This document shows positions 41,282 through 45,604 of a stretch of DNA of 45,604 nucleotides, in pieces. Both the position numbers and the translations under genes were made by a program. This stretch comes from Oscillospiraceae bacterium (GTDB lineage: Bacteria; Bacillota; Clostridia; Oscillospirales; CAG-272), in assembly GCA_015064785.1 (NCBI GenBank), contig SVRM01000018.1:1-45604 (forward strand), written 5' to 3'. The notes under the pieces are model-generated. The model searched no databases. It worked only from the letters and a program-made list of their open reading frames with translations, and was not told the DNA's origin. The first letter of the stretch is position 1; each line of letters begins with the position of its first letter.

Positions 41282-42766
41282 ATGAAACACATTTTCCGTA
41301 TTTCCTCCGCGCTCCTCGCGCTGCTCACCGTCACCGGAATTGTCACTGCCTGCGGCGGAGATACCGCGGCACCGACCGTCACGACCGCCGTCACCGATGC
41401 CCCTCAAACCGAAGCGGTCACAGAACGTGTCATTGACTGGAAAGCGACCGGCATTGCACAGACCGACTGCGGCGGCCGCACCTTCACGATTCTCAACGAG
41501 GAGAACGCCAATATGAACAACGCATGGTTCTCCATCGCACCGGAAGCGACCGACGGCGAGGTTCTCAACGATGCCATGTACAACCGCAATCAGACCATTG
41601 AATCCGTATTCAATGTCGATATCATCGAAACGCGCTCTGCAGCCATTCAGCAGGACCTGCGCAAGGCCGTGACCGCCGGCGACAACACCTACGATGCGTC
41701 GATGGACAACATCATGCGTCACTTCGCACTCGCACAGGAAGGACTTCTGCTCGACTGGTACGATCTGCCGCATATCAATCTGGAGGCAGAATGGTGGGAT
41801 GCGTCCGTCGTCGATCAGCTGACCTACAAGGACAGACTGTTCTTCTGCACAGGTGACATCTCCCCTTCGACCAATGTCCGCGTATACTCCCTCGTCTTCA
41901 ACAAGGACCTCTGCCGCGAGCTTGGCATCGAGATGCCCTATCAGTACGTGCTTGACGGCAAGTGGACCATGGATGTCTTTAACCAGTACATCACCGATGT
42001 CAATAAGGATATGAACGGTGACGGCGTCATGGACTACGAGGACCGCTGGGGCTACTTCTCCCAGGACGGCAACTCGTTCATGATGTACTTTGCCGGCGGC
42101 GGACGTGTCGTGGAAATCAACGACAACAGCGAAATGGAGCTGGTCATGGTCGATGACCGCAACATCAATCTTGCCATCAAGGCGCTGGAAATCTCCATCG
42201 ACGATACAAAGACGCTGATGGCTGACCAGTATGTAAAAGAACACAACAACCAGTGGCCGGCGGCGTCTGCCTGGTTTGCGGCGGGCGGTGCGCTGATGCG
42301 TTCCTCCGTCTTTGAACCGGTTCCGCGCGATTACCGCTCGATGGACACCGATTTCGGTGTTCTGCCGTATCCGAAGCTGGACGATGCACAAAAAACCTAT
42401 TATACCCCCGCCGAGGAAACCTCACGCATGTTTGCTGTTCCGACAACCGCCGATGCCGATTTCTCCGGTATGATGCTGGAAGTTCTGGCGGCGCAGTCCG
42501 TCTCGACCGTTTCCCCGGCGTTCTACGATGTCTGTCTGGAGGGCAAGTCCGTCCGTGACAACGAATCCGCAGAAATCCTCGATATCATTTTCGCAAACAA
42601 GCGCTTTGACTATGGGCTTGTCGCCGATGTTGCCGGCTTCAAGACCATGATGAGGAACCTTGAGGCCAAGGATTCCACCGATGTCGCCTCCACATTTGAA
42701 AAGTCTGTCAAAAAGGCAGAAATCGCAATGAAAAAAATCTCCGAAAAGTTTGACGGTCTGGAATGA
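41282..42766 (+). CDS. solute-binding-type lipoprotein
   Basis: A 494-residue lipoprotein with the acylated cysteine at residue 24 (VTAC). It is clearly a paralogue of the protein at 39073: CGGRTFTILNEEN near residues 63-75, NRNQTIESVFNVDII, VFNKDLCRELGIEMPYQYVLDGKWTMDVF. A calcium-loop-like DMNGDGVMDYED (about 242-253) follows. The ligand is unknown. The phosphodiesterase-like gene begins 36 bases later and the lactonase gene after that, so a three-gene unit is likely. Confidence 0.78.
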   Translation: MKHIFRISSALLALLTVTGIVTACGGDTAAPTVTTAVTDAPQTEAVTERVIDWKATGIAQTDCGGRTFTILNEENANMNNAWFSIAPEATDGEVLNDAMYNRNQTIESVFNVDIIETRSAAIQQDLRKAVTAGDNTYDASMDNIMRHFALAQEGLLLDWYDLPHINLEAEWWDASVVDQLTYKDRLFFCTGDISPSTNVRVYSLVFNKDLCRELGIEMPYQYVLDGKWTMDVFNQYITDVNKDMNGDGVMDYEDRWGYFSQDGNSFMMYFAGGGRVVEINDNSEMELVMVDDRNINLAIKALEISIDDTKTLMADQYVKEHNNQWPAASAWFAAGGALMRSSVFEPVPRDYRSMDTDFGVLPYPKLDDAQKTYYTPAEETSRMFAVPTTADADFSGMMLEVLAAQSVSTVSPAFYDVCLEGKSVRDNESAEILDIIFANKRFDYGLVADVAGFKTMMRNLEAKDSTDVASTFEKSVKKAEIAMKKISEKFDGLE

Positions 42767-42802
42767 TCCGAACATCCCACCGACAGAAAAGAGGAACCCG
42801 CA

Positions 42803-43591
42803 ATGAATCAAATCTCTCTTGATACACTGTGTGCCGCGCTCTGTTATGCCGCAGGCGTAGACGCTCCGGCACAGGCGGCGGACGCCAATCCCACCCTGTG
42901 CGCTTATCTTGACAAGATGCAGGCGGCAGGCAAATGCGACCGTATCTTTATGTACAACCCCGATGCCATCGCGCACTGGATCTCTGACAAATATCCGGAT
43001 TTCATCGCCGAGGTCAAGAAAACAGCCCCGCTGGCTCTGCCGCTCAAAACAGTCATGCCGTCCGTCACACCGGTCTGCTTCGGTACGATGTACACCGGTG
43101 CACAGCCGGCGGTTCATGGCATCCGCTCTTATACAAAACCGGTCATCCAAATCGATACGCTCTTTGATGCCATGCTCCGTGCAGGAAAGAAATGCGCCAT
43201 TGTCTGCACAGACGGTGACTCTCTGTCCCGTATTTATAACGAGCGTGACATGGATTACTTCTATTATCCGACGCTCGATGAAGTCAACGCAAAGGCGGCG
43301 GAACTGATTTTAGAAGATCGCCACGATCTCATTGTTGTCTATAACGGCAATTATGACGCGACCATGCACCGTTTTGGTCCGGAGCATCCGCTGTCGCTCG
43401 GTGCGCTCCGTGCCAATTCCCATACCTTTGCCATGTTTGAAGCAATGATCCGTGCGCACTGGCAGAACCACACCACCCTGCTCGGCTTTGCCATGGATCA
43501 CGGCTGTCACGAAATCGACGGCGGCTGCGGCTCGCACGGACTGGACATGGACGAAGACTTAGACATTCTGCACTTCTACAGCATCCTCTGA
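42803..43591 (+). CDS. alkaline phosphatase/phosphodiesterase superfamily protein
   Basis: A 262-residue cytoplasmic protein of the type I phosphodiesterase/nucleotide pyrophosphatase group. The nucleophile threonine lies in MPSVTPVCFGTMYTGAQPAVHGI, a normal family pattern. YNGNYDATMHRFGPEHP and AMDHGCHEIDGGCGSHG supply the later metal ligands. The usual N-terminal DGxR motif is replaced by MYNPDAIAHW, so one metal site is not obvious and activity is uncertain. It has no signal peptide. It sits between a solute-binding lipoprotein and a lactonase. Confidence 0.7.
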   Translation: MNQISLDTLCAALCYAAGVDAPAQAADANPTLCAYLDKMQAAGKCDRIFMYNPDAIAHWISDKYPDFIAEVKKTAPLALPLKTVMPSVTPVCFGTMYTGAQPAVHGIRSYTKPVIQIDTLFDAMLRAGKKCAIVCTDGDSLSRIYNERDMDYFYYPTLDEVNAKAAELILEDRHDLIVVYNGNYDATMHRFGPEHPLSLGALRANSHTFAMFEAMIRAHWQNHTTLLGFAMDHGCHEIDGGCGSHGLDMDEDLDILHFYSIL

Positions 43592-43605
43592 AGGAGAACA
43601 TCCCC

Positions 43606-44586
43606 ATGAAGCAATGTTATATTTCCGCATCCGATGGTGTTTATACTTTCAACCTGTGTGAGGACGGCACGCTTGCGTTTTTTGACCGGCTCGCACTGGA
43701 CCGTCCGATGTATACCGCATATGACGCAGGACGGCTGTTTGTCCTCCTCCGCGCACCGGACGAAACGGGACATTCCGCCATCGTGCCGTATTTCTGCGAT
43801 CCGCTGGGACTGCCCGTGGATCCGACGCCGTCCGCATCCACCGGAGGACTGGTCGGCTGTCATCTGTCGGTGCTCGACAATGTCGTCTACGCCGCCAACT
43901 ATTCCTCCGGCAGCATCACACGGATGCCGCTGGACGGCGGCGAGCCTGTGCTGATCACGCACGAGGGGCACGGCATCCGTCCGGACAGACAGGAGATGCC
44001 GCATACCCATTTCATCGCGCCGATGCCGGGCGGAAGCTGCCTTGCCGTCTGTGATCTTGGGCTTGACCAGGTCTTCGTCTATGACCGTGCGCTGCATCCG
44101 GTATCCCGGGTGAAATTCCCCGATGGCTGCGGTCCGCGCCACCTGTGTTATTCCGCCGACGGACGGTATGCCTACTGTGCCAATGAGCTTTCCTCCACCG
44201 TCTCGGTTCTGTCCTGTGACGGCGAGGCGGGCACATTTGCGCATCTTTGTCATATCTCCACACGCGCATCCGACCACCGTGACACGGAAAACTACCCCGC
44301 CGCCATCCGCTGTGACGGGACGTATGTTTATGTATCCAACCGCGGCGACGACGATGTCGCAGTCTTCCGCTGTGAGGCAGGCGGGGCAGCCCTTTCCCGG
44401 ATTGCCAATCTGCCGACCGGCGGTGCATGGACGCGGGACATCTGGGTCGAGGGTGATCTTCTGATCTGTACAAACGAGCGTGCTGATTCCGTCACGGTTC
44501 TTCGCATGACCGAAGACCGTACATCGGCGAAACGGATTCAGGAAATCAAAGACATTCCGGCTCCGATTGCCGCACTGGTTGTGTAA
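43606..44586 (+). CDS. lactonase-type beta-propeller (YkgB/6-phosphogluconolactonase family)
   Basis: A 326-residue seven-bladed propeller with no signal peptide. The repeats VVYAANYSSGSITRMPL, GPRHLCYSADGRYAYCANELSSTVSVL, and YVYVSNRGDDDVAVF are typical of the YkgB-type lactonase family, which hydrolyses 6-phosphogluconolactone or related sugar lactones. It follows the phosphodiesterase-like gene by 14 bases with AAGGAG before its ATG. Its stop codon TAA is inside palindrome site 8. Confidence 0.85.
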   Translation: MKQCYISASDGVYTFNLCEDGTLAFFDRLALDRPMYTAYDAGRLFVLLRAPDETGHSAIVPYFCDPLGLPVDPTPSASTGGLVGCHLSVLDNVVYAANYSSGSITRMPLDGGEPVLITHEGHGIRPDRQEMPHTHFIAPMPGGSCLAVCDLGLDQVFVYDRALHPVSRVKFPDGCGPRHLCYSADGRYAYCANELSSTVSVLSCDGEAGTFAHLCHISTRASDHRDTENYPAAIRCDGTYVYVSNRGDDDVAVFRCEAGGAALSRIANLPTGGAWTRDIWVEGDLLICTNERADSVTVLRMTEDRTSAKRIQEIKDIPAPIAALVV

Positions 44587-44595
44587 CGATTTACA
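44580..44595. promoter_or_regulatory. CG-centred palindrome site 8
   Basis: TGTGTAACGATTTACA, covering the stop codon of the lactonase gene. Confidence 0.6.
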
Positions 44596-44601
44596 TTTAC
44601 G

Positions 44602-44617
44602 TGTGTATCGTTTCACA
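44602..44617. promoter_or_regulatory. CG-centred palindrome site 9
   Basis: TGTGTATCGTTTCACA, 22 bases (two helical turns) from site 8. The pair lies just before the ribosome site AAGGAGG at 44624-44630. Confidence 0.6.
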
Positions 44618-44636
44618 TTTGAACAAGGAGGATAGC

Positions 44637-44765
44637 GTGAAAAATCAATTTTTCACGCGGGTTTTGAGGCTTTCGATGTTTTACTACATCGATTTTGCTT
44701 CGCAAAACCAGCCCCAATTCCCCAAGAAAGGGAGGCTTTCGACAAGCGAAAGCCATGGTTATTAA
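44637..44765 (+). CDS. short ORF in a hairpin cluster (doubtful)
   Basis: GTG at 44637 follows AAGGAGG by six bases and opens 42 codons ending in TAA. The encoded peptide (starting VKNQFFTRVLRLSMFYYIDF) has no recognised family. Nearly the whole ORF is a chain of inverted repeats: GTGAAAAAT/ATTTTTCAC, GATGT/ACATC, TTTTGC/GCAAAA, GGCTTTCG/CGAAAGCC. I suspect the strong ribosome site once served the small membrane protein that follows, and that a palindromic repeat has inserted behind the start. Confidence 0.3.
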   Translation: MKNQFFTRVLRLSMFYYIDFASQNQPQFPKKGRLSTSESHGY

Positions 44766-44853
44766 TATGGCTTTTTCTATGCTGTTTGTGATCGTTATTG
44801 CCGTCGCCATACTGCTTGCGGCGGTCCTTCTGTTCACGCATCTGCGCGGATGA
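44755..44853 (+). CDS. tiny membrane protein (possible)
   Basis: A 32-residue ORF, MVINMAFSMLF followed by a strongly hydrophobic segment of about 20 residues and the ending THLRG. The composition is that of a single-pass small membrane protein. The ATG lies inside the end of the preceding short ORF. It has no good ribosome site of its own; the nearest GGAGG is about 22 bases upstream, with a hairpin in between. The GNAT gene follows 49 bases later. Function unknown. Confidence 0.4.
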   Translation: MVINMAFSMLFVIVIAVAILLAAVLLFTHLRG

Positions 44854-44902
44854 CACCCATCCGCACATTCCATTCAACACGCCGTCCCGAGAAGGAGAAT
44901 CC

Positions 44903-45451
44903 ATGATCCGTCCGATCCGTCCCGGTGATATTCCCGCATGTGTATCGTTATACAACCGGTATATCACCGACACCACCGTCACCTTTGAATTTGATGCACT
45001 GACCGAGGCGCAGTTTTTCGACCGCGTCCGCCGCATCACGCAGAACTATCCGTATTACGTCTGGGAAGACGACGAAACAGGTGCAGTTCTCGGTTATGCG
45101 TATCTTGACTGCTATTCCGAGCGCAAAGCCTACCGCTTCACGTGTGATCTGTCGATTTACCTTGCGATGGATGCACGCGGACGCGGTATCGGTCGGGCGC
45201 TGTACCGTGCCATTGAAGCGGAGGCATACCGCCGCGGCTTTTATACGGTCGTCGCCATTGTCACAAGCGAAAACCGCGCATCGATGGCGTTTCATGAGGC
45301 GATGGGCTTTGTGAAAATGGCGGATTTTGACGGTATGGGACACAAATTCGGACGCTGGCTCGGCGTCCGCTATTACAGAAAAAACCTGCGTCAGCCCGCC
45401 GACAGCAGCACCGACGAGCTGCTGCCGCAGGACCCGATATTTCCACTTTGA
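44903..45451 (+). CDS. GNAT acetyltransferase, PAT-like
   Basis: A 182-residue acetyltransferase. MIRPIRPGDIPACVSLYNRYI at the start (kept short here), the acetyl-CoA loop ARGRGIGRALY (around residues 91-101), and SENRASMAFHEAMGFVK near 125-141 fit the phosphinothricin-acetyltransferase branch (PAT/YncA) of GNAT enzymes, which acetylate small amines such as methionine derivatives. GAAGGAG precedes the ATG. Palindrome site 10 lies inside the first 20 codons. Confidence 0.85.
   Translation: MIRPIRPGDIPACVSLYNRYITDTTVTFEFDALTEAQFFDRVRRITQNYPYYVWEDDETGAVLGYAYLDCYSERKAYRFTCDLSIYLAMDARGRGIGRALYRAIEAEAYRRGFYTVVAIVTSENRASMAFHEAMGFVKMADFDGMGHKFGRWLGVRYYRKNLRQPADSSTDELLPQDPIFPL
44939..44954. promoter_or_regulatory. 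CG-centred palindrome site 10 (inside the GNAT gene)
   Basis: TGTGTATCGTTATACA, at codons 13-17 of the acetyltransferase gene. Confidence 0.55.
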
Positions 45452-45604
45452 CATAATTGTTCAGACATTTTGAAACCATTAATCGATTGCAAAATTGCAT
45501 TTTGCAATCGGTTTCATCGGGCTGACGCAGCCCGATGGCTCCCTTTGGTCGCTTTGAAGGTGTCTTTTTGGGCGGGAAACCCGCCCAAGCGACGCAATTT
45601 GTTT
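45452..45604. repeat. hairpin cluster at the right edge
   Basis: No gene is seen. The inverted repeats are CGATTGCAAAAT/ATTTTGCAATCG (45483-45509), CATCGGGCTG/CAGCCCGATG (45514-45537) and GGGCGGG/CCCGCCC (45571-45587). The first or second may end the GNAT transcript. The style matches the clusters at 1-157 and 44637-44754. Confidence 0.5.

Noticed and set aside
44637-44754. CRISPR-like or tandem repeat array
   Set aside because: The stems differ from each other and there are no equal-length spacers.
30131-44954. Reading the repeated palindrome as CcpA cre sites
   Set aside because: cre sites have TGNAAN-CG-NTNNCA. Here the arms are GTGTAA and TTNNAC at those positions, so the spacing does not fit.

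Overview
This window looks like chromosome from a Gram-positive member of the Clostridia, probably a gut-associated Oscillospirales or related lineage. The signs are sigma-A type promoters with a 17-base spacer before most transcription units, AAGGAG-type ribosome sites, several lipobox lipoproteins, an S-layer-homology protein, ECF-transporter S components, GlpP, a PrsA-like foldase and a TmrB-like protein. The placement is inferred from gene content and style, because there is no rRNA or other marker gene. No tRNA, rRNA, CRISPR array, transposase or phage module was found.

Layout. 1-248: a cluster of small hairpins and a dispersed repeat that doubles as a terminator. 249-5753: a minus-strand unit of a solute-binding lipoprotein, an SbcD/YhaO-like nuclease and an SbcC/YhaN-like ATPase. 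5824-11107: a THF riboswitch and a folate S component, an S-layer/LRR protein with a metallopeptidase motif, a YycJ-like MBL protein and an RluA-type pseudouridine synthase. 11198-16849: a TetM/EF-G-like GTPase, an XRE regulator with a long C-terminal domain, a deoxyinosine-type DNA glycosylase, a lone PTS EIIC protein and a small XRE regulator. 16933-19979: a secreted CBM9-like protein with a palindromic operator, a sugar isomerase broken by an in-frame TAA, and a TmrB-like ATPase. 20155-24927: typA and a PrsA-like lipoprotein facing an ADP-ribosylglycohydrolase. 25121-28453: gdhA, radC and a Gfo/Idh/MocA oxidoreductase. 28514-31040: birA-bioY and a short LacI-type regulator. 31128-35930: an ArsC/Spx-like protein, a small lipoprotein, glycerate kinase, folC and a sugar isomerase. 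35961-45451: an M28 peptidase, a double NodB deacetylase, two solute-binding lipoproteins flanking glpP, a phosphodiesterase-fold protein, a lactonase, two tiny ORFs and a GNAT acetyltransferase. The right edge is another hairpin cluster.

How it fits together. Carbohydrate and phospho-sugar use recurs: solute-binding lipoproteins, an EIIC, a CBM9 protein, isomerases, a lactonase, glycerate kinase, GlpP and a phosphodiesterase-like protein. A vitamin theme (folate uptake, folC, biotin uptake, biotin ligase) runs alongside it.

The most interesting signal is a family of ten 16-base near-palindromes (consensus TGTGTAWCGWTWYACA, centred on CG). They are confined to 30.1-35.0 kb and 44.6-45.0 kb. 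One lies just upstream of the promoter of an unusually short LacI-type regulator, another abuts a consensus promoter, and several lie exactly on gene stop codons. This looks like an undescribed local regulon or another sequence-specific binding system. Second to it are the palindromic operator in the CBM9 promoter, families of related terminator repeats, and the hairpin clusters.
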